In this document: positions 42,309 to 52,081 of the stretch, in pieces | How the letters are laid out: every line of letters begins with the position of its first letter | Numbering within the stretch: the first letter of the stretch is position 1 | Source: an uncultured Verrucomicrobiota bacterium | GTDB taxonomy: Bacteria > Verrucomicrobiota > Verrucomicrobiia > Opitutales > Seribacteraceae | Reading direction: 5' to 3' | Assembly (NCBI GenBank): GCA_902569115.1 | Contig: CACFTI010000006.1 | Coordinates: forward strand, 1-64,000 | DNA length: 64,000 bases | The notes under the pieces: generated by a model | What the model was told of the DNA's origin: nothing | What the model saw: only the letters and a program-made list of their open reading frames with translations | Databases searched by the model: none | Translations under genes and position numbers: made by a program

Positions 42309-44228
42309 TCAGTAGCTTCGGCCGTCTTTGTCTTCGTAAAAGTTGAGAAAGGCTTTGTGAACCACCCTATATCCTCCAGGTGTGGGATAATCCCCGGTAA
42401 AGTACCAATCTCCTGAGTGGTCAGGCAGTGCCTCATGGAGGTTTTCAATGCTTTGATAAACGACCTCTACTTCAGTGGTGCCATTGAGACAATCAGGTTT
42501 TACCAACTCCGCAACCTTTGCAGAAATTTCCGAAGCGGTAAAATTCTCGTATACTCGCTTTACATGGTTCACGAGCTTTGGCTTAGGATCCTTTAAGGTC
42601 TCTCGGCACTTAATTGCTACCTCCGCGAGAAGTCCATCATAACCTCGCTCTTTGATCAGTGCGACGGCAGCCTGAAAAGCAATGAATTTACCGAGCTCAG
42701 ACATATCAATTCCATAACAGTCAGGATATCTAATCTGTGGAGCCGTCGACGCGATGAGCAGTTTTGTAGGCTTTGATCGACCTAAAATTTGCAAAATACT
42801 GCGCTTAAGAGTTGTTCCACGGACAATCGAATCATCGATACAAACCAAGGCATCCTCTCTGGCTCGGATTACTCCGTAGGTAATGTCATAGACATGAGAA
42901 ACCAATTGAGCACGCCCGGATTCCTGCGAAATAAATGTGCGAAGCTTAATGTCCTTGTTCGCAATCTTTTCACCCTTCGGCCAGTTATCCATGACTAAGT
43001 CATCGATTAATTCATCCGTGAGTTCGCCGGCTTTATTTGCATCAAGTAGTTTCTGTTTTACTTCGGCACGTCGAACCAGTCTAAGCTGTTCCATAAAACC
43101 GTAGTAAGCACTCTCAGCCGTATTGGGAACATAACTGAATACACTTTTTGAAAAATCTTTCCCCACAACCTCTAGAACTTGAGGAACGAGAAGAGCACCG
43201 AGTGTTTTTCTCTCGGCATAGATATCAGGGTCATTACCCCGGGAAAAATAAATTCGTTCAAAAGAACAAGATGTTCTTCTTGCCGGATCCTCTGCAAATC
43301 GCTCATTGATTACTTCCCCATTGGATCGAATTACCAGGATCGAACCGGGCTCAATTTCAGAAACCTCATCCATTTTCTTTTCGAAAACAGTCATCAGGGG
43401 TGCTCTTTCCGATGCGACAGCCACAACTTCATCATCCTCAAAATAAAAGCCAGGTCTGATCCCAAGAGGATCTCTCATGGCAAAGGCATCGCCATTACCC
43501 GCGATACCCGCAAGAGCATAGCCTCCATCCCAATGAGTCGATGCTTTTCGAAAAACTTCCGGTAAATCGATACGATCACCAATCCATTGGGCATGTTTCT
43601 GGCCGGATACATCCTCACTCTCCACCTCTTTGGCCAATCGATCATTCATGGCATCAAGATGATAACCTGCTTCTTCCAATATGGCTTGTGTATCAGTATC
43701 AAAGACCGGATGTTGACCCCGATCAACCAACTTGGAGTTTAATTCTTCAACATTGGTCAGATTGAAATTACCCGCGATCATAAGATTTTTGCCAGGCCAA
43801 TTACTTTTCCTAAAATAGGGATGACAAGTAGTGGATCCATAGGAACCGGATGTTCCATATCGCAAGTGTCCAAGAAGTAACTCTCCTCCGTATTCAAAAT
43901 GTTTCTTAATAGTTTCAGGAAACTCCGGAAAAGCCACGCCCTTTTTAATTAGTTTACTTAGGGTCTTATTTTGCTGATCAAAAATTTTAGCAAGAGCTTT
44001 ACTACTGGTACTGCGCTCACGAAACATAAAAGCCTCACCGGCTTCCACATTTAACTTCATCGAACCAATTCCTGCACCATCCTGGCCGCGGTTATGCTGT
44101 TTCTCCATTAAAAGAAACAATTGATTAAATCCCCAAAGGGGTGTGCCGTATTTTTCGGCGTAGTAATCGAGTGGTTTTTTTAATCGAATTAGTGCGATAC
44201 CGCAGAAATGTCCGATTTCATCACTCAT
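42309..44228 (-). CDS. purF: amidophosphoribosyltransferase, long form (639 aa)
   Basis: First committed step of purine synthesis: PRPP plus glutamine gives phosphoribosylamine. The N-terminal glutaminase has Cys9 in GHFCGIALIR, with QHNRGQDGAGI, LLGHLRYGTSG and the NFNLTNVEELN region. The C-terminal phosphoribosyltransferase has the PRPP loop ALVCIDDSIVRGTTLKRS (about 450-467). It is longer than the ~500-residue E. coli enzyme and keeps Cys9 behind an eight-residue leader, so processing or Met removal to expose the Cys needs checking. It lies three bases after purL and is the last gene of the pur operon. Confidence 0.92.
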   Translation of the reverse strand: MSDEIGHFCGIALIRLKKPLDYYAEKYGTPLWGFNQLFLLMEKQHNRGQDGAGIGSMKLNVEAGEAFMFRERSTSSKALAKIFDQQNKTLSKLIKKGVAFPEFPETIKKHFEYGGELLLGHLRYGTSGSYGSTTCHPYFRKSNWPGKNLMIAGNFNLTNVEELNSKLVDRGQHPVFDTDTQAILEEAGYHLDAMNDRLAKEVESEDVSGQKHAQWIGDRIDLPEVFRKASTHWDGGYALAGIAGNGDAFAMRDPLGIRPGFYFEDDEVVAVASERAPLMTVFEKKMDEVSEIEPGSILVIRSNGEVINERFAEDPARRTSCSFERIYFSRGNDPDIYAERKTLGALLVPQVLEVVGKDFSKSVFSYVPNTAESAYYGFMEQLRLVRRAEVKQKLLDANKAGELTDELIDDLVMDNWPKGEKIANKDIKLRTFISQESGRAQLVSHVYDITYGVIRAREDALVCIDDSIVRGTTLKRSILQILGRSKPTKLLIASTAPQIRYPDCYGIDMSELGKFIAFQAAVALIKERGYDGLLAEVAIKCRETLKDPKPKLVNHVKRVYENFTASEISAKVAELVKPDCLNGTTEVEVVYQSIENLHEALPDHSGDWYFTGDYPTPGGYRVVHKAFLNFYEDKDGRSY

Positions 44229-44231
44229 CTA

Positions 44232-46544
44232 CTAACAATTGGAAGACTCCATATGTTGAGGAATAGCATTTTCCCAGACCAAATGTAATTCATCAACCTT
44301 TACATCAAGGACTTCTTCCTTACCAAAATTAACTTTCAGAATTCCGGTTTCATCTGTCGTACCCAATGAATCAATCTGTACTCCAGCACTCTGGGCATTG
44401 GCTATTAAATCCTGGGAATCAGATGGGTTTACCGCAACAATCACACGCCCCTGACTCTCACCAAACAGAGTAGCATCCAATCGCTCAGCCTCAGGAATGG
44501 AAAGCGAAACACCGAGTTTATTACTTCCAAACAACATTTCAGCTAGACAGACCATAAATCCGCCCTCGGACAAGTCGTGAGCTGCTTTAATCTTTCCGGA
44601 TTCAATCTGAGAGATAAGTAACTTCTGCAACTTCATCTCGTTTTCTAAATTTAGTTCGGGAACAGATCCTTCTTTCTTTCCATACTCAGTTTGCAGGTAA
44701 TAGCTTCCTCCCAACTCATTAGACCAACCACCCAGCAAAAGAAGCTCTAAACCAGCTTCCTGCACCTGACTTCTCGTTACCTGGTCCTGATGATCAATCA
44801 ATCCAACCATCGAAACTACTGGCGTTGGGTCAATTGAGCCCTCTCCATGTTCATTATACAGACTGACATTCCCTCCAACCACAGGCACATCAAAAAAGGT
44901 GCAAGCGTCTGCAAGACCTTTAACGCATTCCTTGAGCATGAAGTACGCCTCCGGCTTGTTCGGGTTACCGAAATTTAGATTGTCGGTGACCGCCAAGGCT
45001 TTTGCTCCCGAACAAGCCAGGTTACGCATACATTCTACAAAGGCAATTTGTGCACCTTTGTAAGGATCGAGTTGGCAGAATCGATTATTACAATCATTGG
45101 CAATGGCCAAGTACTTGTCGATTCCTGCAATACTCAATCTTACCACACCCGCATCGCTTCCGGGTTCAATCTTACAACCCGACATGACCATATGATCATA
45201 TTGTTGCCAAACCCAACGCTTGGACGCAATGGTTGGATGACTCAGTAAATTTTTCAGTGAACTCTCAACTTGATTAGCTGAGATATCTAGGATCAGTGAA
45301 GGCGACCAATCCCTGGCAGCCACAACATGAGGCGGCTCTGTAGCAGGCTGGTCATATACGGGGGCCTCGTCGGTGAGAGATTTAGCAGGTAGATCCGCAA
45401 CCACAACACCTTTGTGACGAACGACCATTCGGTCTCCCTCTTTTACCTCTCCTATATGGGCAGCGTATAAATCCCATTTCTCAAAGACTTCCTCCAACTC
45501 TTTTTCTCGTCCCTTTTGTACTATAACCAACATTCTTTCCTGACTCTCAGAAAGCATGATTTCATAAGAATTCATTCCCGTTTCTCTTTGGGGAACCAAA
45601 TCTAAATCAATTTCTATACCAGCATTACCCCTCGATGCGGTTTCACAAGTTGAACAGGTAAGACCCGCTGCACCCATATCCTGAATTCCGACAACCAATC
45701 CCGGAATGGCCATCATTTCTAGGCAAGCTTCTAAAAGTAGCTTTTCCATAAAAGGATCTCCTTTTTGGACGGCAGGGCGATCCTCAGCACTCTCTTCAGT
45801 CAGCTCACGGGAGGCAAAGCTCGCACCTCCCAAACCATCTCGCCCTGTGCCTGGGCCAACATAGTAGACGGGGTTCCCTACACCCGTGGCAGCCCCTTTC
45901 TGTATATCTTCGTGTCGAAGGATACCGGCACACAATGCATTAACCAGTGGATTTCCCTCGTAACAATCATCGAAGTAAACATCACCGCCCATGTTGGGTA
46001 TTCCCAGACAATTACCGTAATGAGAAATCCCGCTGACTACACCACGAAAAAGTCTTTTGACATGAGGTTCCTTGAGGTTCCCAAATCGTAGGGAATTGGT
46101 AAGCAAAATTGGGCGAGCACCCATCGTGAAAATATCTCGCACTATCCCCCCCACTCCTGTGGCCGCCCCTTCGAAAGGTTCAATGGCACTCGGATGATTG
46201 TGGGATTCAATCTTAAAAGCTACACCCCATCCATCTCCAACATCGATAACTCCCGCATTTTCCTCACCCGCTTTAACAAGGACCTGACCAATCGCCTCCT
46301 TATCTTTCTTTTCGGTGGGGAATAGACGAAGAAGCTTGCGGGTATTTTTATAGGCACAGTGTTCGGACCACATTACGGAAAAGATACCCAATTCCGTAAG
46401 ATTAGGTTCACGACCGAGTATCTCAAGAATTTGCTTATACTCTTCAGGAAGAATACCGTGCTGATCAATTAGATCCTGAGTTATTTCAACATTAAGGACA
46501 GGATCCGGATTAGGTGGTAGCGGTGTGGAGGAAGTCTGACTCAT
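44232..46544 (-). CDS. purL: phosphoribosylformylglycinamidine synthase, synthetase subunit (770 aa)
   Basis: Small-form PurL, the ATP-using subunit that converts FGAR to FGAM together with PurS and PurQ, both encoded in the same operon. Visible blocks are [73 protein letters not shown] and [14 protein letters not shown] second half repeats the fold, ending in the Asp-Leu-Ser-Glu-Gly stretch [17 protein letters not shown]. Length is typical of the small form. ATG 46544 overlaps the purQ stop by four bases. Confidence 0.96.
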   Translation of the reverse strand: MSQTSSTPLPPNPDPVLNVEITQDLIDQHGILPEEYKQILEILGREPNLTELGIFSVMWSEHCAYKNTRKLLRLFPTEKKDKEAIGQVLVKAGEENAGVIDVGDGWGVAFKIESHNHPSAIEPFEGAATGVGGIVRDIFTMGARPILLTNSLRFGNLKEPHVKRLFRGVVSGISHYGNCLGIPNMGGDVYFDDCYEGNPLVNALCAGILRHEDIQKGAATGVGNPVYYVGPGTGRDGLGGASFASRELTEESAEDRPAVQKGDPFMEKLLLEACLEMMAIPGLVVGIQDMGAAGLTCSTCETASRGNAGIEIDLDLVPQRETGMNSYEIMLSESQERMLVIVQKGREKELEEVFEKWDLYAAHIGEVKEGDRMVVRHKGVVVADLPAKSLTDEAPVYDQPATEPPHVVAARDWSPSLILDISANQVESSLKNLLSHPTIASKRWVWQQYDHMVMSGCKIEPGSDAGVVRLSIAGIDKYLAIANDCNNRFCQLDPYKGAQIAFVECMRNLACSGAKALAVTDNLNFGNPNKPEAYFMLKECVKGLADACTFFDVPVVGGNVSLYNEHGEGSIDPTPVVSMVGLIDHQDQVTRSQVQEAGLELLLLGGWSNELGGSYYLQTEYGKKEGSVPELNLENEMKLQKLLISQIESGKIKAAHDLSEGGFMVCLAEMLFGSNKLGVSLSIPEAERLDATLFGESQGRVIVAVNPSDSQDLIANAQSAGVQIDSLGTTDETGILKVNFGKEEVLDVKVDELHLVWENAIPQHMESSNC

Positions 46545-47230
46545 GAAACAGAAACCTCACATGGACGGGATTGCATAAGTGGTTCAAAAAATGCCTTCAG
46601 AACAGGTAAACCGTCCAAGCAGGGATGGTGGGAGCCTACTGCTCTTTCCGGGTGAGGCATCATTCCGTAAACATTGCCCGTAGAATTACGAATACCGGCA
46701 ATGTCATTCATAGACCCGTTAGGGTTTCCATCATAACGAAATAAAATCTGATCATTTTCTTCCAAAGCAGAAAGAACGGTTTCATCAGCCCGATAATTCC
46801 CTTCTCCATGAGCAATAGGTAAAATAATGGATTCTCCAAAGGTACCCGGATTAAAACGCTCATTGGATTCCTCAATCACAAGTGGCTGATTGAGGCATCG
46901 AAAATCCAAACAGTCATTACGGATTAAAGCCCCTGGAAGTAAACCGGACTCGCATAGAATCTGGAACCCGTTGCAAATGCCAAGGACCTGTCCTCCTTTT
47001 GCAGCAAATTCCTTCAAACCCCTCATAATCGGAGAAAAGCGGGCAATGGCACCACATCTCAGATAATCACCAAATGAAAAGCCTCCGGGTACGATGACTG
47101 CCTCAGTCTCAGCAGGCAATTGATCCTTGTGCCAAACCCTCTGCGCAGGAATGCCCAACACATCCTTAACTGCATGCTCCGAGTCCCAGTCACAATTGGA
47201 ACCGGGGAACTGTAAAATGGAAACCCTCAT
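46541..47230 (-). CDS. purQ: phosphoribosylformylglycinamidine synthase, glutaminase subunit (229 aa)
   Basis: Class I glutamine amidotransferase that feeds ammonia to PurL. The catalytic triad is visible as C86 in [11 protein letters not shown] and H193/E195 in [11 protein letters not shown]. The N-terminus ([19 protein letters not shown]) and [20 protein letters not shown] are diagnostic for PurQ. The ATG at 47230 overlaps the stop of the preceding FAH-family gene by four bases. Confidence 0.96.
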   Translation of the reverse strand: MRVSILQFPGSNCDWDSEHAVKDVLGIPAQRVWHKDQLPAETEAVIVPGGFSFGDYLRCGAIARFSPIMRGLKEFAAKGGQVLGICNGFQILCESGLLPGALIRNDCLDFRCLNQPLVIEESNERFNPGTFGESIILPIAHGEGNYRADETVLSALEENDQILFRYDGNPNGSMNDIAGIRNSTGNVYGMMPHPERAVGSHHPCLDGLPVLKAFFEPLMQSRPCEVSVS

Positions 47231-48054
47231 GACTTAGCCTCCTCATCCTCAAAAACTTCTTCCACTACCGGATTCGTGAGGATTCCTAAACCATCAATCT
47301 CGACGGTTACTTCATCTCCCGGGACTAAATACCTCTTCGGGTTCCTAGCCTCACCAACCCCGGAAGGGGTCCCTGTAAGAATGAGGGCTCCGGGCAGCAA
47401 GGTGGTGCTTCCACTAAGGAAGGAAATAAGGGTAGGCACATCGAAAATCATATCATCCGTTCCAGATTCCTGCATTTTTTCCTCATTGACGAAGGAACGG
47501 ATAGTCAATTTGGAGGGGTCTGGGATTTCATCCGCTGTGGCTAAACATGGGCCCACTGGGCAAAAAGTATCAAAAGTCTTACCTCTACAGAATTGCCCTC
47601 CGCCTTTTTCTTTTTGCCAATCGCGTGCACTTACATCATTGGCACAGACATAGCCCAGAACATAAGATAAGGCTTCCTCTGGCTTAACATTTTTGCAGGG
47701 ACGGCCGATCACTACACCGAGCTCAGCTTCATAATCAACCTTGTCGCTACGTAGATAACGGGGAAGCACAATCGGATCGCCTGGGTTTTGGGCGGCGGTG
47801 GGTGCTTTCATGAAAACCATAGGGTATTTTGGTATTTCCAATCCCGTTTCCTCCGCGTGAGCCCGATAATTCAAACCAATCGCATAAATACAACGAAAAT
47901 CAATTGGCGTAAGAAATTGAAAGGGGGTAATCCGTTGGTCCGTTGCTTCAAACTCTCCGTCGCCCTTTTGTAAAATGAGAAAGGTATTACCTTCCTCATC
48001 AAAACGGCCGAACCCCATCTTGCCGGCTTGGTCAAGATATCGAAAAATCCTCAC
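47227..48054 (-). CDS. fumarylacetoacetate hydrolase (FAH) family protein (275 aa)
   Basis: FAH-fold enzyme, a family covering hydrolases, decarboxylases and isomerases of beta-keto acids such as oxaloacetate and acylpyruvates. The start of the fold shows FRCIYAIGLNYRAHAEETG with PMVFMKAPTAAQNPGDPIVL. The metal site residues are in VDYEAELGVVIGRPCK. VLGYVCANDVSARDWQKEK and the C-terminal LILTGTPSGVG are standard. It is locked inside the purine operon by GTGA/ATGA overlaps with purS and purQ. A purine role is not established; removal of a side product such as oxaloacetate-type metabolites is one possibility. Confidence 0.9.
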   Translation of the reverse strand: MRIFRYLDQAGKMGFGRFDEEGNTFLILQKGDGEFEATDQRITPFQFLTPIDFRCIYAIGLNYRAHAEETGLEIPKYPMVFMKAPTAAQNPGDPIVLPRYLRSDKVDYEAELGVVIGRPCKNVKPEEALSYVLGYVCANDVSARDWQKEKGGGQFCRGKTFDTFCPVGPCLATADEIPDPSKLTIRSFVNEEKMQESGTDDMIFDVPTLISFLSGSTTLLPGALILTGTPSGVGEARNPKRYLVPGDEVTVEIDGLGILTNPVVEEVFEDEEAKS

Positions 48055-48296
48055 CCTTCTTCTATCTCGTAACGATAGTCCTCAATGACCGGATTACTCA
48101 GCAACCCGTCGCATAGCTTGTCCAGTTTCTCCCTTGATTCAGGACTGTCTGAACCGCCCATCTTGAAGGTGATAGTTTTGCCCACGCGCACACCCTCCAC
48201 CGATTCGTGGCCGAGACTTTTCATCGCATGCTCGACCGCCGCTCCTTGTGGATCCAAGACCGTATTCTTGGGTGATACAAAAACAGTTACCTTCAC
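48051..48296 (-). CDS. purS: phosphoribosylformylglycinamidine synthase subunit PurS (81 aa)
   Basis: Small bridging subunit of the PurS/PurQ/PurL complex. The pattern VTVFVSPKNTVLDPQGAAVE at the start, then HAMKSLGHESVEGVRVGKTI and NPVIEDYRYEIEE at the end, is typical, as is the ~80-residue length. The start is GTG 48296. It is the first gene of the pur cluster, 78 bases after the recombinase gene, and its stop overlaps the FAH-family start. Confidence 0.93.
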   Translation of the reverse strand: MKVTVFVSPKNTVLDPQGAAVEHAMKSLGHESVEGVRVGKTITFKMGGSDSPESREKLDKLCDGLLSNPVIEDYRYEIEEG

Positions 48297-48374
48297 TGCT
48301 AACCTTGAAACGATTCATCCGCCTTTCTTTCAACCTTATTTTGCGCACGTTGGAAAAAACTTTGCGAATTACCT

Positions 48375-49325
48375 TCAATCCTGTGCCAAAGGATGAAAAT
48401 TTGCATGTTCGTCGAGTAATCTTTCCGAACCAACATGTGTATAAATTTGAGTCGTCCCTATATCCGCATGACCAAGCATTTCCTGTACTGAACGAACATC
48501 TGCACCTCCCATGAGCAAATGAGTTGCAAAAGAATGCCTTAACCCATGTGGACTGACTTTTTTTTCAATCCCTGCCTTTTTTGCATACCTTTTGACAAGA
48601 ACCCAAACCATTTTTCTGGAAATGGCTTTTCCCCGCATACTCAGAAAAAGTTCTCCCCCTGTTCCTTCCTTAGTCAAAAAGGGTCGTCCGCCATGCAAAT
48701 AATTTCTAACCGCTTCGGTTGCATAGCGTCCCACCGGTACAACTCTTTCCTTGGCACCCTTTCCAAATACACGTGCAAACCCTTCATCCGGATCAAACGC
48801 ATTTACGGGAATCATACAAATTTCGGAAACCCGCAAACCGCTTCCATACATCAATTCCAGCAAAGCCCTGTCCCTTTTACCCAGAGGGGTGCTTAGATTC
48901 GGAGCATCTAGTATTTTCTCGATCTCAGGAATGGTCAGACAATGAGGCAATGTTCGTCTTTTTTTGGGATTCCCCAAAAGCTCCGTATGGTTCTCTCCCA
49001 ACTCACCCTCTGCCACAAAATAACGGATCATCATGCGAAGAGCAGAGAGTTTTCTTGCCAAGCTTGCCACCGCATATTGACAATCAGTCAGGGAAGAGAT
49101 CCAGGCAGAATAATCATCAAGTTTGGCCTCCTTCCAATGAGAAACCTCTCGGTCGTGTAAAAAAAGGGCACACTGAGTCAAATCAGTCTCATAGGAAGTA
49201 ATTGTATTAGCGGAAAGCCCTTTCTCTAATTGCACCCAGGCAAGAAAACCATTGATCCATGCCTCAAAGGCTGGAGGTGCCACCAGGCTTACAGATTCAT
49301 GAACCTCTTGCTCTATTTTGCCCAT
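48375..49325 (-). CDS. xerD: tyrosine recombinase XerC/XerD (316 aa)
   Basis: Site-specific recombinase for resolving chromosome dimers. An N-terminal SAM-like core-binding domain (about 19-105, FLAWVQLEKGLSANTITSY) precedes a catalytic domain with all active-site residues: R165 (YGSGLRVSEIC), K189, H260 and R263 (PHGLRHSFATHLL), H286 (LGHADIGTT) and nucleophile Y295 (QIYTHV). Length and lack of flanking phage genes favour the housekeeping Xer over an integrase. XerC versus XerD cannot be settled by eye. The ATG is at 49325, nine bases after the transglycosylase stop. Confidence 0.92.
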   Translation of the reverse strand: MGKIEQEVHESVSLVAPPAFEAWINGFLAWVQLEKGLSANTITSYETDLTQCALFLHDREVSHWKEAKLDDYSAWISSLTDCQYAVASLARKLSALRMMIRYFVAEGELGENHTELLGNPKKRRTLPHCLTIPEIEKILDAPNLSTPLGKRDRALLELMYGSGLRVSEICMIPVNAFDPDEGFARVFGKGAKERVVPVGRYATEAVRNYLHGGRPFLTKEGTGGELFLSMRGKAISRKMVWVLVKRYAKKAGIEKKVSPHGLRHSFATHLLMGGADVRSVQEMLGHADIGTTQIYTHVGSERLLDEHANFHPLAQD

Positions 49326-49334
49326 TCGACTGGC

Positions 49335-49868
49335 TTACAATTGGGGAGGTTCCACTGGTTTTATGTTTCCGGCAAAAAGTTTCCTGTAAATTCGATTGAT
49401 TGGCGTTTTTAGACGGCTCACCATAAACTTTTCCTTACGCAAAGCTCCATACCCATAACGATAACTTGCAGCCAACCGAGGGTATGAAAACAAAGCCTGA
49501 CTTTCCAGCATCTGCTTAAGCCTTTGCAAATAAAGCATACCAACCTCCACATTGGTTTCCCATTCGAATGCCTGACGATAATGAAGTTTGGTTACATCGC
49601 TCCAGGCCGCCTCAGTTAGTTGCATCATTCCTTTTGCAACAGAGGACTCAGCATTTGCATCCAAACTGCTCTCCGCATGACAAATTGCATACACAAAAGT
49701 TGGCTCCAATTGATGGTTAGGTGCTTCAGTTCTGATCTTTTTCCATACCAGCTCTTTGGAAATATAGTTCGCGTCCTGATCAAAAAATCTACAACCACCC
49801 ATCGATACACAAAGCCCAAAGAGTAGGCATTGAAAAGTTATTTTAGCAAATATCTTACATCCAACCAT
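49335..49868 (-). CDS. lytic transglycosylase lipoprotein, SLT domain (177 aa)
   Basis: Peptidoglycan-cleaving enzyme of the SLT/MltC-like group. A lipoprotein signal ends at the lipobox SMGGC (Cys26), so it should be membrane anchored. The catalytic domain shows FVYAICHAESSLDANAESS (catalytic Glu66) and AKGMMQLTEAAW, then VEVGMLYLQRLKQ and LAASYRYGYGAL. The domain is short, without extra modules. ATG 49868 was preferred to the GTG one codon upstream. It lies nine bases before xerD and may be transcribed with it. Confidence 0.9.
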   Translation of the reverse strand: MVGCKIFAKITFQCLLFGLCVSMGGCRFFDQDANYISKELVWKKIRTEAPNHQLEPTFVYAICHAESSLDANAESSVAKGMMQLTEAAWSDVTKLHYRQAFEWETNVEVGMLYLQRLKQMLESQALFSYPRLAASYRYGYGALRKEKFMVSRLKTPINRIYRKLFAGNIKPVEPPQL

Positions 49869-49924
49869 CACCAGTAAAAACTAATTGATAATTCTCACCT
49901 GAGGCAAGAGTCATTGCATACAAG

Positions 49925-51745
49925 CTAAGTCGAAGACGATGAGAAAAGAAAAGCTAAGATCAGGAAAAGTACAAATAGAACAGTCAAGCCCACCGGATAA
50001 ATACCCAATCTCACCCTCCTTTTCATAATTTGATCATTTTTGGAACCCAGAGACCCGGAATAACCAAAGCCTCGAAGTGCGAAGGCTAGAGCGACCGCAC
50101 AATTAATTTGTGCTCCCTTGGCAAATACACAGACCTTTTCAGTTAAACCAGCAACCAAAAGAGCATGAGCCTGAGTGTTTAATCCATTCCAAAAAAACGA
50201 CCCAAAATTTATAAAAATTCGACCTACTTTTCTATAGAGCCAATCGATATCAAGATTAACCGATGGCGTATCTTTGGGATATTTATCCCAAAGGTTCAGG
50301 AGGGTAAAAGTGAGAGCCGAAAAAAGCAGGATTTCCAACTGGGTAATCACATGAGTTCCATCATAAGGGTGATAGCCCATAGCGCCGTTAGGAAGAAGGC
50401 TGTATAGCCATTGGGGGTTGCAACCGAGGAATACACAAAGGACGGCAGAAACTGCCATGGCTATCAACATATGAGGAGGAGCTTCTTTGGGTCGTAATCC
50501 CGAGTCTTTCGCAAAAAAAGCAAAGAAGGGAACTTTAATGCCAGCCTTATGAAAAACTCCAGCAGATGCAAAAAGTAGGCATATCCAGACTAAGGTATGA
50601 CCATGCCGAGCTGCTTCCGTTATGATAATCGACTTGCTGATAAAACCACTGAACAAAGGAAAGGCTGATATGGAGGCAGCTCCAATAATGCAAAACCCGG
50701 TTGTGAATGGCATCGACTTATAAAGCCCCCCCAAATGCGAAGCACGGACCTCTCCGGTTCTAAACATCACAGCCCCCATACTCATAAACAGAAGACCCTT
50801 ATAGATCACATGAGTGAAGGCATGAGCAATGGCTCCATCAATTGCAAGTTTGCTGCCTATTCCAATAGCGACCACCATAAAACCAATTTGATTGATTTTG
50901 CTGTAGCAAAGCACACGCCTAAGGTCATTTTCGATTACCGCATAGAAAATCGGAAAGACAGCCATAACTGCTCCCACTGGAATCAGGATCTCAGCTCCAG
51001 GAAATAGCCTGACCAGCATACAAACCGCACATTTTGTGGTAAAAGCACAAAGCCAAACCGGACCGGTATGAGTCGCTTCGGCATAACCGTCTTTCAGCCA
51101 AACATGTAAACCGGGAAACGCCGCCTTGATCCCAATGGCCAACAAGATGAATTGAGCACCTAGATCACCACTTTCCAAGGCATCCGTCAAAGAATTCAAA
51201 GCCAAGGCACTTGACCCCTCTCCGTGGTATCGAAGAAGAATGCCAAATAACAAAAGCAATCCCGAAGAGATATGAAAAAACAGATAGCGGAAACCGGAAT
51301 CCTCAGCAGTTTTCGTCTTTCTCCCCCAAATCTGAAAAACGGATGTAATCGCCAATCCTTCCCACCATAAAAAAAGGGATAACATATCACCTGCAAAGGC
51401 AACACCCACTGCGGAAGCAGCATAGAATAAGGCCATAGAGACCTGCCATGGATCCCTGACATGAAAAGAATAAATTCCGGCCACCAAAGCGGCGATATGG
51501 AAAAGGTACCCAAAAACCTTGGCTTGCTGGTCGACAGATGCGGCCACCATTTCATACCCCAAAAGGTTGTAGGAAGATACACCCCCCAATTCCATTCCAT
51601 AAAGATGAAACAAACCAAAAAGAGGAGCCATTACTAGGACAACCGAAGCAAATCTTCCTCGCAAAAAGATAGTTGCCAATCCTCCAAGAAGCAAAGCAGT
51701 GGCTGGGTGGGTTCCAAGTTCGTAGGTTGCTGCGAGGGTGCTCAT
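49925..51745 (-). CDS. NuoL/Mrp-type proton-conducting antiporter subunit (606 aa)
   Basis: Polytopic membrane protein of the Proton_antipo_M family (NuoL/MrpA/MrpD), about 14-16 spans. Ion-path features are visible: FLWWEGLAITSVFQIW (Glu of TM5), LAIGIKAAFPGLHVWLKDGYA (Lys of TM7) and HAFTHVIYKGLLFMSMGAVM (TM8 region). A long C-terminal part ends in two further hydrophobic helices, more like NuoL/MrpA-N than MrpD. It is the last gene of the mrp-type operon. ATG 51745 lies three bases after the small subunit's stop; a TTG at 51763 would cause overlap. Confidence 0.87.
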   Translation of the reverse strand: MSTLAATYELGTHPATALLLGGLATIFLRGRFASVVLVMAPLFGLFHLYGMELGGVSSYNLLGYEMVAASVDQQAKVFGYLFHIAALVAGIYSFHVRDPWQVSMALFYAASAVGVAFAGDMLSLFLWWEGLAITSVFQIWGRKTKTAEDSGFRYLFFHISSGLLLLFGILLRYHGEGSSALALNSLTDALESGDLGAQFILLAIGIKAAFPGLHVWLKDGYAEATHTGPVWLCAFTTKCAVCMLVRLFPGAEILIPVGAVMAVFPIFYAVIENDLRRVLCYSKINQIGFMVVAIGIGSKLAIDGAIAHAFTHVIYKGLLFMSMGAVMFRTGEVRASHLGGLYKSMPFTTGFCIIGAASISAFPLFSGFISKSIIITEAARHGHTLVWICLLFASAGVFHKAGIKVPFFAFFAKDSGLRPKEAPPHMLIAMAVSAVLCVFLGCNPQWLYSLLPNGAMGYHPYDGTHVITQLEILLFSALTFTLLNLWDKYPKDTPSVNLDIDWLYRKVGRIFINFGSFFWNGLNTQAHALLVAGLTEKVCVFAKGAQINCAVALAFALRGFGYSGSLGSKNDQIMKRRVRLGIYPVGLTVLFVLFLILAFLFSSSST

Positions 51746-51747
51746 AC

Positions 51748-52071
51748 TTATTTTCGCTCCCAATAATCCTCTTCACGCATGAGGACTTTATTTCCATTCA
51801 ATGAACGGATCATTTTAGATAAATAAACTACGGACATACCTACAATAAAACCAAAAACTCCATAAAATGCAGGTAGAGTCTCAAACGAATGCAATGGTTG
51901 CTCTTCATCAAAGGCGGCGTGTTTGTGCCAACCAAAACTGAAAATAAAATCGGCCAAAATTATCAATCCGCATAAGTAATAAAACCAGCGAATCAGTCTT
52001 TTCTTGTTGGCAGGGTTATCCAGCCAACCCTGATTTTCAAGTTCCTTTTTGGAATTAGAATCTTTGCTCAT
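51748..52071 (-). CDS. small two-span membrane protein in the mrp operon (107 aa)
   Basis: Polar Lys/Asn-rich start, two hydrophobic spans (about 24-47, RLIRWFYYLCGLIILADFIF, and about 69-92, FYGVFGFIVGMSVVYLSKMI) and a charged tail. It does not resemble MrpC, E, F or G, which are encoded elsewhere in the operon, and I do not recognise its family. It sits between two antiporter-type genes with gaps of 10 and 2 bases, so it is very likely an extra subunit of the complex. Confidence 0.75.
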   Translation of the reverse strand: MSKDSNSKKELENQGWLDNPANKKRLIRWFYYLCGLIILADFIFSFGWHKHAAFDEEQPLHSFETLPAFYGVFGFIVGMSVVYLSKMIRSLNGNKVLMREEDYWERK

Positions 52072-52081
52072 GATTAATAAA

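Noticed and set aside
48375-49325. Phage or integron integrase
   Set aside because: Length, full Xer catalytic set and the absence of att-like repeats or phage genes point to the housekeeping Xer recombinase.
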